Below, in pieces: positions 7,743-14,821 of a DNA stretch of 43,267 bases. The notes beneath the pieces were generated by a model. That model made no database searches, had not been told where the DNA came from, and worked only from the letters and a program-made list of their open reading frames with translations. A program made the translations under genes and the position numbers. The stretch covers positions 1 through 43,267 of the forward strand of contig DAOUKT010000007.1 in assembly GCA_034421015.1 (NCBI GenBank), given 5' to 3'. This DNA is from DAOUJW01 sp034421015 (GTDB taxonomy: Bacteria; Chloroflexota; Dehalococcoidia; Lucifugimonadales; UBA2985). Positions within the stretch are counted from its first letter, which is position 1; every line of letters begins with the position of its first letter.

Positions 7743-8016
7743 TCCACTCCACCCCGGCTTCTATGGGCAGTTCCTCCCAGGACTTACCGGTTAGCTCCAT
7801 ATACAGCGCATAGGGGCACATGTCTATGTCGTCGTTCCAGACCAACGCCCCGTGGGCGTCAATCTGTACCTTCCTGAAACAGTCCGGATCTTCCCAAGCC
7901 TTGAACACTCCCTTCCCCACCACGCCCGACAGGTCGATCTCTCCGGCGGCGCCGTCCGAGTATCTGAGCCAAATCCGGTATCCCTCTCTGGCCTCCACTT
8001 CAACCGGACGTATCAT
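7735..8016 (-). CDS. DUF2442 protein, partner of DUF4160
   Basis: A 93-residue DUF2442 protein with the usual pattern: a leading strand pair around Y-R-I-W-L-R-Y-S-D-G, then E-I-D-L-S-G-V-V-G-K-G-V-F, and a terminal V-W-N-D-D-I-D-M-C-P-Y-A-L-Y. It pairs with the DUF4160 gene downstream (eight-base overlap), the common arrangement for these two families. An AGGAGGA ribosome site at 8023-8029 overlaps the hsdM stop codon, so expression should follow hsdM. The function is unproven; a toxin-antitoxin or regulatory role is the usual guess. Confidence 0.85.
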   Translation of the reverse strand: MIRPVEVEAREGYRIWLRYSDGAAGEIDLSGVVGKGVFKAWEDPDCFRKVQIDAHGALVWNDDIDMCPYALYMELTGKSWEELPIEAGVEWNA

Positions 8017-8028
8017 CTCGTGTCCTCC

Positions 8029-9624
8029 TTACTCGTGGTTCGCGCCAAAGCCCAACCTCTTCAGGTTTGCCTCTATCTCCGCGTCCAGCCTCTGCGCCTC
8101 CGCCTGCTGCTCCCGCCACTGGGCCGTCAGGCGTGCCATCTTCTCCTCGAAGGGTTCGCCGTCGTCCTCCTGCGGCGCGGCGGCCACGTACCGGCCGGGC
8201 GTCAGCACGTGGCCGTGCTTGCGAATCTCCTCCAGCGACGCGCTCTTGCAGAAGCCGGGAACGTCGGCGTATTCGCCGTGACCTTCCTCTCCGCGCCAGG
8301 CGTGGTAGGCGTCTGCAACGCGGGCGATGTCCTCCGGCGACAGGTCTCGATGGGTCCTGTCCACCATGTGCCCCAGGCTGCGGGCATCGATGAACAGGGT
8401 CTCGCCCCGGCGGTCCCTGTGCTCTCCGTTGCGACGGCCCCGGGACAGGAACCAGAGGCAGGCGGGTATCTGGGTGGACCTGAACAGCTGGCCCGGCAGA
8501 GCGACTATGCAGTCCACCAGGTCCGCCTCTATGATGTTCTTCCGTATGTCTCCCTCGCCGGACTGGTTGGACGACATGGAGCCGTTGGCCAGCACGAAGC
8601 CCGCGGTGCCGCGAGGCGCGAGGTGGTGCAGGAAGTGCTGCACCCATGCGAAGTTGGCGTTGCCCGCCGGAGGGACGCCGTACTCCCACCGCCTGTCGTC
8701 ACGGAGCCGCTCGCCGCCCCAGTCGGAGACGTTGAAGGGCGGATTGGCCAGGATGTAGTCGGCCCGCAGGTCGGGATGACGGTCGTTGTGAAAGCTGTCG
8801 CCGTGCTCGATCCTGCCCTCTATCCCACGGATAGCAAGGTTCATCCGGGCCATGCGCCAGGTGGTGTAGTTGGACTCCTGGCCGAAGATGGAGATGTCAC
8901 CCCTGGCTCTGCCTCCGTTGCCGTTGCCGCTGGCGTGGGCGCGAACGAACTCCGCCGACTGCACGAACATGCCCGATGAGCCGCAGCACGGGTCGTACAC
9001 CCGGCCCTGGTAGGGCTCCAGCATCTCCACCAGGAGGCGCACGACGGAGCGCGGGGTGTAGAACTCGCCGCCCTTCCTGCCCTCAGCCAGGGCGAACTGC
9101 TCAAGGAAATACTCGTAGACGCTGCCCAGCACGTCGGTGGCGCGGGCGTCGGCGCCCCCGACCTTGATGTTGCTCACGAGGTCGACCACCTGCCCCAGGC
9201 GGGTCTTGTCCAGCGCGGGGCGGGCGTAGTCCTTGGGCAGCACGTCCCTCAAAGCCGGGTTGTCCCGCTCGATGGCGGTCATGGCGTCGTCGACGGCACG
9301 GCCTATGGTGGGCTGGCGCGCCTGGGATTGCAGCGCCGCCCAGCGAGCCTCAGGCGGCACCCAGAAGATGCTCTGGGCGCGGTACTCGTCCGGGTCCTCG
9401 GGGTCCGCTCCTTGGTCACGCTCCGCCTCCAGCCTGGCGTGGGCCTCTTCGAAGGCGTCGGAGATGTACTTGAGGAAGATGAGACCCAGGACAACGTGCT
9501 TGTACTCGGCGGCGTCCATGCTGCCCCTCAGGGCATCGGCCATGCGCCAAAGCTCGGACCTGTAGTCCGAGGCTTCGTTGCCGTCTCCCTGAGAACTCGT
9601 TCGTCTTCTTCGCGCCGTGGTCAT
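8029..9624 (-). CDS. hsdM: Type I restriction enzyme, methylase subunit
   Basis: N6-adenine methyltransferase subunit of the Type I complex, 531 residues. The N-terminal helical domain (about 20-150) includes Y-K-H-V-V-L-G-L-I-F-L-K-Y-I-S. The catalytic domain shows G-G-E-F-Y-T-P (185-191), the SAM-binding motif D-P-C-C-G-S-S-G (211-218) and catalytic N-P-P-F (294-297). It is the first gene of the operon running to hsdR. A purine-rich AGAGGCGGA ribosome site lies before the ATG within a small inverted repeat (9629-9643) that could mask it in the mRNA. Everything looks intact. Confidence 0.95.
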   Translation of the reverse strand: MTTARRRRTSSQGDGNEASDYRSELWRMADALRGSMDAAEYKHVVLGLIFLKYISDAFEEAHARLEAERDQGADPEDPDEYRAQSIFWVPPEARWAALQSQARQPTIGRAVDDAMTAIERDNPALRDVLPKDYARPALDKTRLGQVVDLVSNIKVGGADARATDVLGSVYEYFLEQFALAEGRKGGEFYTPRSVVRLLVEMLEPYQGRVYDPCCGSSGMFVQSAEFVRAHASGNGNGGRARGDISIFGQESNYTTWRMARMNLAIRGIEGRIEHGDSFHNDRHPDLRADYILANPPFNVSDWGGERLRDDRRWEYGVPPAGNANFAWVQHFLHHLAPRGTAGFVLANGSMSSNQSGEGDIRKNIIEADLVDCIVALPGQLFRSTQIPACLWFLSRGRRNGEHRDRRGETLFIDARSLGHMVDRTHRDLSPEDIARVADAYHAWRGEEGHGEYADVPGFCKSASLEEIRKHGHVLTPGRYVAAAPQEDDGEPFEEKMARLTAQWREQQAEAQRLDAEIEANLKRLGFGANHE

Positions 9625-9628
9625 GACA

Positions 9629-9678
9629 TCCGCCTCTTGCGGACTATTTTAACATATGTTTCGTTTGTTCTGGAGCAA
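9629..9678 (-). promoter_or_regulatory. Predicted hsd operon promoter and leader hairpin
   Basis: On the minus strand TTGCTC (9678-9673) and TATGTT (9656-9651) are spaced by 16 bases, a plausible -35/-10 pair 27 bases before the hsdM ATG. A five-base inverted repeat TCCGC-ctctt-GCGGA (9629-9643) covers the hsdM ribosome site. Both are predictions from sequence alone; the -10 match is moderate. Confidence 0.35.
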
Positions 9679-9743
9679 CGAGAAACGAGGTCTTTGTCAG
9701 GCCCGTTCATCGGCGCTCCATACCACAAAATCGCCTTCTATAC

Positions 9744-9761
9744 AATGGCTTATAAGCCATT
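9744..9761. promoter_or_regulatory. 18-bp perfect palindrome, candidate operator
   Basis: AATGGCTTATAAGCCATT is a perfect 18-base palindrome in the divergent gap between hsdM and the plus-strand gene at 9822. It lies 61 bases upstream of the latter start and contains AT-rich TTATAA at its centre. A dimeric repressor site is the simplest reading. The HTH-containing protein encoded at 9822 is a candidate binder. Confidence 0.5.
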
Positions 9762-9821
9762 ACATTGGGCCAATTTCCCCTTCACAATGGAGTTTTGAGC
9801 ACTGGCGCTGGAGGACTAGGA

Positions 9822-11153
9822 TTGAGCACGAAGGAAGCGAAGAAACAACCGAAGAAAAGGATGCACCCTGACCTGGTCCGCTACATCCGCGACTTCGTGT
9901 TATACCACGTGAGACGGCGCGGACGCCAGCGGACGGCGGAAGCACTTGGCATCTCCCGCCAGACTCTCTGGCGTTACCTGGAGTACGACCACGATGGGAG
10001 CACTGTCCCCAGCGCTGTAATGAGAACCGTCGGTGGAAGCATCAAGGGGCTCGAAGGGGAGGTCATTGCTGGGGACGCCTGGGCCTTGGTCTGGCAACAG
10101 TGTGGTTACGGATTGGGAAACAGCCCGCCGGTCAGTATCTCTCCCGATACCTCCTTACTGGGCATCGTCGATTGGACGCAGCGCCTTGCGGAAGCTTACC
10201 CAGTTCCAAGCGACCAGCCACCCAGACCAAATCCCGACGCCCTTTACCGTTCCAGGCTCAGGGCGTCCATGCCCGAACCGTCCAAGCAACTGGAGCCGTC
10301 CTTCTCTGTGCAGTTGGGCCGTGGTGAGAAGGACGTCCTGGACTTGCTGGCGGCCTGGCCCCTGTGCACCAGGGAGCAGCTGGCCGGGCTCATGGGAGGA
10401 GTCACCCGCCGGAGAGTTGACCAGGTGTTGCACTCGCTGACCAGCCGCGGCCTAGTGAGAGCAGACGGTCGGCTTCACGTACTCACCGATGATGGGCTGA
10501 CATACCTGGCCCGCCGTGACCGTGCATCCGTGTCCCTAACCTTGTCCCGGTGGAGCGCTAGGACCGGAAGACGACGCCACAAGCAGAGCAAGAGCAGGAA
10601 CAAAGTCTACTTCGGGACTTCGCTGAGAGTCATGGCCTCTCAGATGGAGCATCACGCCGGCATCACCGACTTCGCCGCAGCCCTGACCGCAGAGGTAGCC
10701 CGCACTCCCGGCTACGAGCTGCTGGACCTCATGCCTACCTCCCGCTCCTCAGCCGGCTACTGGTACATGGGGGCCAACTATGTGATTCATCCCGACGCAT
10801 CCTTCCAACTGGGGTACATGGGCCAGTGGCATTACTACCTCCTGGAGTACGAGCGCCGAGCCACTACACCGAAGCGTGTTCCCGCCAAGCTGGAGTCCTA
10901 CCGCCGATACTTTCGGAGCGGATGGGCCAGCCGGGACCACGGCGGGACGCTACCCAGAGTGCTCTTCGTCTTCGAGTCCACAGACAGCGAGAAGGCCTTC
11001 CTGGACGTCGCCGACACGGTGAAGGGAGTCCCCATCATCACCTCCAACGCTAAGACCCTTGCGAAGCGTGGCATCCTGGGCGACTCGTGGATACTTCCTC
11101 CCCCTCACTCCCTCGACAGGAGGCCCCTGTCGGCCCCGGACCCGGTGGCATAA
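9822..11153 (+). CDS. Replication-relaxation family protein
   Basis: A 443-residue protein resembling the replication-relaxation (Replic_Relax) family found on plasmids and conjugative elements. An N-terminal HTH (R-R-R-G-R-Q-R-T-A-E-A-L-G-I-S-R-Q-T-L-W) precedes a winged-helix region with V-L-D-L-L-A-A-W-P-L-C-T. The C-terminal half shows P-D-A-S-F-Q-L-G and Y-L-L-E-Y-E-R-R-A, a layout reminiscent of the PD-(D/E)xK fold. I prefer the TTG at 9822, seven bases after GGAGG; the frame is open from an ATG at 9765 that has no ribosome site. It is homologous to the gene at 19526-21184 in the second island. Its precise role is unknown. Confidence 0.7.
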   Translation: MSTKEAKKQPKKRMHPDLVRYIRDFVLYHVRRRGRQRTAEALGISRQTLWRYLEYDHDGSTVPSAVMRTVGGSIKGLEGEVIAGDAWALVWQQCGYGLGNSPPVSISPDTSLLGIVDWTQRLAEAYPVPSDQPPRPNPDALYRSRLRASMPEPSKQLEPSFSVQLGRGEKDVLDLLAAWPLCTREQLAGLMGGVTRRRVDQVLHSLTSRGLVRADGRLHVLTDDGLTYLARRDRASVSLTLSRWSARTGRRRHKQSKSRNKVYFGTSLRVMASQMEHHAGITDFAAALTAEVARTPGYELLDLMPTSRSSAGYWYMGANYVIHPDASFQLGYMGQWHYYLLEYERRATTPKRVPAKLESYRRYFRSGWASRDHGGTLPRVLFVFESTDSEKAFLDVADTVKGVPIITSNAKTLAKRGILGDSWILPPPHSLDRRPLSAPDPVA

Positions 11154-11298
11154 TGTCCACTACGCCGTTCCGATCACTTCCTGTAGGGGGACAAAAGGGC
11201 ATTCCTACACCTACGGTGTCAGCCGGTGTCAGCCCCCAACAGGTGGAAACGTGACAATTGTTGCAGCGCACGGCGTCGGTTGAATATGGCGTTGCGTG

Positions 11299-11328
11299 AT
11301 GACATGTAGTAAGACACCGTGCTATAAT
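11299..11328 (+). promoter_or_regulatory. Predicted promoter of the RHH gene
   Basis: ATGACA (11299-11304) and a consensus TATAAT (11323-11328) are separated by 18 bases. Transcription would begin near 11335, which supports the ATG at 11349 and excludes the one at 11334. ACACC/GGTGT boxes recur at 11207, 11215, 11225 and 11314, the last between the two promoter hexamers. They are possible operators for the encoded ribbon-helix-helix protein. Confidence 0.6.
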
Positions 11329-11348
11329 AGTTAGTGGAAAGAGCAACC

Positions 11349-11564
11349 ATGTCGCCCAAGCTATCGAGAAACACCGAGACCATTACCTTCTCCCTGCCCC
11401 CGCCGATGGCCGAACAGCTCCGGCAGGTGGTGAAGGAGGAGCAGCGCACCGTGAGCGAGCTCTTGCGGGAGGCCATCCGCCTCTACATGGAGGAGCGGGA
11501 GTGGAGGAGGGCTAGGCGGTACGAAAGGCTGATGAACCAGAACCAAGGCAGCGAAAGAGGATAG
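11349..11564 (+). CDS. Ribbon-helix-helix (CopG/Arc-like) regulator
   Basis: A 71-residue protein with a ribbon-helix-helix fold: strand E-T-I-T-F-S-L-P, helix P-P-M-A-E-Q-L-R-Q-V-V-K-E-E, then R-T-V-S-E-L-L-R-E-A-I-R-L-Y. This is the DNA-binding design of CopG/Arc repressors and many antitoxins. The start is ATG 11349, preceded by GGAAAGAG and placed about 14 bases after the predicted transcription start. It lies ten bases before a gene truncated at the island edge and is likely co-transcribed with it. Whether the pair was a toxin-antitoxin system cannot be decided because the second gene is incomplete. Confidence 0.8.
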   Translation: MSPKLSRNTETITFSLPPPMAEQLRQVVKEEQRTVSELLREAIRLYMEEREWRRARRYERLMNQNQGSERG

Positions 11565-11573
11565 GGGAGTTGC

Positions 11574-12029
11574 ATGAGAGCGGAACCCGAACTTTGGCGA
11601 GAGATTCACAATGCATCAGAGTCCTTAGCCTCCTTGGCAAACGAATCCAATGCCGCCATGAACAGGTACAGAGGCATTCCATCGGCAGACGCCGTAGCAT
11701 CAGGTGAGCTACTTCGATTTGCAGACCCTTCGGTACTTCAAGAAGCATACGACAAAGGGGCACGCTCTCTTGTGGTGGCATGTGATTACGCTTTAGCGCT
11801 TGACCGGACGCTCGCGGAACCAGTCCTTTCCCTTTCCCCTTGGACGTGTCTAAGGAATATTCTTGAGTCATGCTCAATGTGCATCTGGATGCTAGCCGCG
11901 GGCATCGATCCAGCAGAGCGAGCCACTCGGAGTCTGAACGTTCAGGTGGGCCGTCAGGGATTCGAACCCTGGACTCCCGGATTAAAAGTCCGGAGCTCTG
12001 CCGCTGAGCTAACGGCCCCTGCGGTGTAG
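11574..12029 (+). pseudogene. Unidentified gene truncated at tRNA-Lys
   Basis: An AGGGGAG ribosome site precedes ATG 11574. The protein reads as a normal helical product through residue 124 or so, with a L-V-V-A-C-D-Y-A-L-A-L-D-R segment and W-T-C-L-R-N-I-L-E-S. From about 11945 the frame runs through antisense tRNA-Lys (the V-G-R-Q-G-F-E-P-W part is antisense tRNA) and stops at 12029. The true 3' end is therefore missing. I do not recognise the family. The simplest reading is that the gene spanned the attachment site of an island integrated at the tRNA 3' end, leaving its remainder at the other island end. Confidence 0.6.
11947..12018 (-). tRNA. tRNA-Lys (anticodon TTT)
   Basis: The minus strand folds as a full cloverleaf: acceptor GGGCCGT/ACGGCCC, D-arm with TAGCTCAGCGGCAGAGC, anticodon loop CTTTTAA with anticodon TTT, and T-loop GGTTCGAATCC. 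The discriminator base is A at 11947, followed by CC. The 3' end faces the defence island, the usual orientation for tRNA-targeted integration. It lies 27 bases downstream of lepB on the same strand. Confidence 0.95.
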
Positions 12030-12045
12030 GCCGATTCTATATGAG

Positions 12046-12660
12046 CTATGGCGGATTATCAACAGACGCCCGCGACGGCTCCGACGTGAAGGAGAACTCG
12101 TAGGGGGGCCAGTACCGCACCAGCACCTTGCCCACAATGTTCTCCAGAGGCACGGGGCCCCATTGACGGGAGTCGCTGCTGCCGTCCCGGTTGTCGCCAA
12201 TGACAAAGTAGCTGTCCGGCGGCACCAGGACCGGCCCAAGGCTGCTCAGGTCCCGCTCCTCCAGGTACGGCTCCTCCAGCGCCTCGCCGTCGATCTTCAC
12301 TGTGCCCCTGTGTATCTCCACCGTCTCCCCGGGCAGCCCGATGACCCGCTTGACAAAGTCACGGCTGGGGTCCAGGGGGTATTTGAAGACAATCACGTCA
12401 CCCCGCCTGGGCCGGTGGAAGGGGAACAGCTCCTTCTGCTCGTCCCAGACGTCCACAAAGGGCACCAGCCGGTCTATAGTCTCGGAGTCCACGTGCGCGT
12501 ACACCAGCTTGCTCACCACAAGCCTGTCCTTTGGAAACAGCGTGGCCTCCATGCTGGAAAGCTCCACCCTGTAGTTGCGCACGCTGACCTGCAGCACCAG
12601 GAACATCAGCAGGGCAAGGGCCACCGTCTCCAGGAGGTCTTCTACAAAGTGCTTAGTCAT
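12046..12660 (-). CDS. lepB: Signal peptidase I
   Basis: A 204-residue type I signal peptidase that removes signal peptides from exported proteins at the membrane. One N-terminal membrane helix (about 8-26) is followed by the catalytic serine in S-S-M-E-A-T-L (Ser36). The catalytic lysine lies in D-F-V-K-R-V-I-G-L-P-G-E (Lys104), and the family motif G-D-N-R-D-G-S-S-D-S-R covers 155-165. The single transmembrane segment and complete Ser-Lys dyad indicate a functional enzyme. The SMEATL variant replaces the more common SMxPTL. It is a housekeeping gene and marks backbone between the two islands. Confidence 0.95.
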   Translation of the reverse strand: MTKHFVEDLLETVALALLMFLVLQVSVRNYRVELSSMEATLFPKDRLVVSKLVYAHVDSETIDRLVPFVDVWDEQKELFPFHRPRRGDVIVFKYPLDPSRDFVKRVIGLPGETVEIHRGTVKIDGEALEEPYLEERDLSSLGPVLVPPDSYFVIGDNRDGSSDSRQWGPVPLENIVGKVLVRYWPPYEFSFTSEPSRASVDNPP

Positions 12661-12749
12661 CGATTAGGCGTAGTTTCGGTCGGTATTGCTTGTTGGCGAA
12701 TTATACCCCGGCGCAATCTATCGCGCCATTACGACCGCGGGACGCCCCG

Positions 12750-14492
12750 CTATCGCGAACCGACTACGCTGACCGTTACGATGTCCACCCCGTGGTACTT
12801 CTGGTGTCGCACCGACGACGCGTAGTGGCGCAGCAGGCGGAACGATATCTCCCGACCGTCCGGTATGTCCGGCGCCTCCCCCAGGTACGACAGCCGGTCC
12901 TCCAGGTTCTCCCCCTCGCCTGCGGACACGAACTCCAGCTCCGCGCCTCCCGAGGCATGGCGGGCAGTGACAATCAGCCGACGCGGCCTGCCCCTCTCCG
13001 GGTCGTCCTCATCCTCCGCAAGCAGGCTGGCCAGCGTCTCCTCTGCAACCAGGACCAGCCGCTCAGTCGAAGCGCCGTTCCACCCGGCCCTGGAGGCGAA
13101 CCCGCGCAGGAACTCCACCAGGCTCGGCAGGGCGTCCGCGTCCAGGGAGACCTGCAGCCGCCTGCGCCTGGGGCCCGTCAGCTCCAGCAGCGTCACCAGT
13201 ATGACGGCTACAAGGGCGCCGGAGGTCATGCCGTTGCCCAGCAGGACACTCAGGAAACCATCGCCCAGCAGGTCCGGAAAGATCCAGGCGTTCTGGAACC
13301 CCGTGCCAATCCAGAAAGCCAGTCCCACCACAACAGCCTTGCGGTGGTCTACGCCGTCCTGGATGACTATCTTCATCCCCTGCACAAAGAGCATTCCAAT
13401 GAGGATAATGACGTAGGCGGCGGCAACAGGGGAGGGAATTGCTATCATCAAAGCCGTGAACTTCGGCAGGAACGCCACCGCCACGAAAATGACGCCTATG
13501 ACGACGCCCACCCGCCGCGCGCCTATGCCTGTGACCTCGGCCAGGGAGATGCTGGATGAGTAGGTGGTGTTGGGGAGCGTCCCGGCAATGCCGGACAGCA
13601 GGTTGCCCACGCCGTCGGCGTTGAGCGCGCCCTGCACAACCCGGAAGTCGGTGGCCCGGGGCCTGCGCCGGGACACCCGCTGAATGGCAACGCCGTCGCC
13701 GATGGTCTCTATTGCGCCGACCAGTGTGACCACGATGAAGGCCGGCAGGAGCGCCCAGAACTCAACGCCCGGCGTGATGTCAAACCCCGGCCATGAGTCG
13801 ATGGGTACGCCGACCCACGGCGCGTCCAACACGTGTTGCATATCGTAAATTCCGAAGGGCACGGCCACCACGCAGCCCACCACAATGCCTACGACCGGAG
13901 ACCACAGCCGCAGGGTCGGGGGAGCGCGCAGCACCAGAACAACGACGGTGGCCAGCGTGGCCAGGGCCACCACCGGGGCCGCCGTGTCAGGCGCGTCCTC
14001 CGGCACGTCATGCATCGTATCGAAGATTATCGGCATGACGGTGGCAGCTATGAGCATGATGACGGTCCCGGAGACCACCGGCGTGAATATTCGCCGGAGC
14101 AGGGAGAGACGCGCCGCCAGCATGAACTGGAACAGGGAGGATATGACGACGAGGCTCGCCATCGTGGCCGGGCCGCCCTCCACCAGGGCCGCAACGCAGA
14201 CCGCTATGAAGGCTCCAGACGTGCCCATGATGAGGACGTGGCCGGACCCTATGCGCCCCACGCGGACGGCCTGGAGGGTGGTGGTGATCCCGCTGACCAG
14301 AAGCGCCGCGAACGCGCCCCAGGCGACGTAGGAGTCGGGCTGGTCCGCAATCCGGGCCACAATGACCACGGTCAGAACAACCGGCGCCACAATGAGCATG
14401 GCGGCCTGGAAGCCGGCGCCAATGGCTATGGGATGGGGAGGAATGTCGTTGGGTTCGTAGCGGACGCTCTCGTTGGTATGGGACGCGGCCAA
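12750..14492 (-). CDS. NCS2-type uracil/xanthine permease with ATPase-like tail
   Basis: A 580-residue protein. The first ~430 residues carry 12 or more membrane helices in the pattern of nucleobase:cation symporter-2 (uracil/xanthine) permeases, including F-Q-A-A-M-L-I-V-A-P-V near the start and Q-G-A-L-N-A-D-G-V-G-N-L-L-S-G in the core. After the last helix a soluble domain of about 140 residues follows. There, A-S-T-E-R-L-V-L-V-A-E-E-T-L-A-S-L-L resembles the N-box helix of anti-sigma-factor-type HATPases (RsbW/SpoIIAB-like). However, the asparagine expected after E-E is absent. Ordinary NCS2 permeases are about 430-500 residues and lack such a tail. The substrate cannot be fixed from sequence. 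Confidence 0.8.
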   Translation of the reverse strand: MAASHTNESVRYEPNDIPPHPIAIGAGFQAAMLIVAPVVLTVVIVARIADQPDSYVAWGAFAALLVSGITTTLQAVRVGRIGSGHVLIMGTSGAFIAVCVAALVEGGPATMASLVVISSLFQFMLAARLSLLRRIFTPVVSGTVIMLIAATVMPIIFDTMHDVPEDAPDTAAPVVALATLATVVVLVLRAPPTLRLWSPVVGIVVGCVVAVPFGIYDMQHVLDAPWVGVPIDSWPGFDITPGVEFWALLPAFIVVTLVGAIETIGDGVAIQRVSRRRPRATDFRVVQGALNADGVGNLLSGIAGTLPNTTYSSSISLAEVTGIGARRVGVVIGVIFVAVAFLPKFTALMIAIPSPVAAAYVIILIGMLFVQGMKIVIQDGVDHRKAVVVGLAFWIGTGFQNAWIFPDLLGDGFLSVLLGNGMTSGALVAVILVTLLELTGPRRRRLQVSLDADALPSLVEFLRGFASRAGWNGASTERLVLVAEETLASLLAEDEDDPERGRPRRLIVTARHASGGAELEFVSAGEGENLEDRLSYLGEAPDIPDGREISFRLLRHYASSVRHQKYHGVDIVTVSVVGSR

Positions 14493-14657
14493 AGGTCACA
14501 CCTCACTCGCAGGATTGGCCCGAGCGATACAGGCGCATGATACGGCGTATCCTCGCGCCGACCGGCTCAGGGATCTGTTAATCCGGGGCCATTGGATTAT
14601 ATCAGCCCTGAGCGTCCGGTCAAACCCGGACCCTGCCCTGCCAACCGGAATAACAGC

Positions 14658-14686
14658 TTGTTGGCCGACCGCGCTGATGCTACAAT
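14658..14686 (+). promoter_or_regulatory. Predicted tRNA-Asn promoter
   Basis: TTGTTG (14658-14663) and TACAAT (14681-14686) are spaced by 17 bases. The start of transcription would fall about 55 bases before the tRNA, a normal leader for a single tRNA gene. The rest of the 250-base gap between the permease and the tRNA shows nothing else I can support. Confidence 0.5.
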
Positions 14687-14746
14687 ACACGGGTTGAGGC
14701 GAAGTCCGGGCGCTCACGGCGTCCCTCCGTCCTCCACAGGCCTCAA

Positions 14747-14821
14747 TCCCCGATAGCTCAGCGGTAGAGCGGGCGGCTGTTAACCGCTAGGTCGTAGGTT
14801 CGAATCCTACTCGGGGAGCCA
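14747..14821 (+). tRNA. tRNA-Asn (anticodon GTT)
   Basis: A complete cloverleaf: acceptor TCCCCGA/TCGGGGA, D-arm with TAGCTCAGCGGTAGAGC, anticodon loop CTGTTAA with anticodon GTT, and T-loop GGTTCGAATCC. Discriminator G at 14818 is followed by an encoded CCA (14819-14821). The 3' end faces the second island. The serine recombinase gene on the other strand reads into the tRNA. Confidence 0.95.

Noticed and set aside
7852..8979. A 375-codon plus-strand frame across hsdM
   Set aside because: It is antisense to the SAM-binding and NPPF motifs of HsdM and lacks any recognisable domain or start signal.
13833..14540. A 235-codon plus-strand frame opposite the permease
   Set aside because: It is His, Gly and Arg-rich and antisense to membrane helices of the permease; no gene features.
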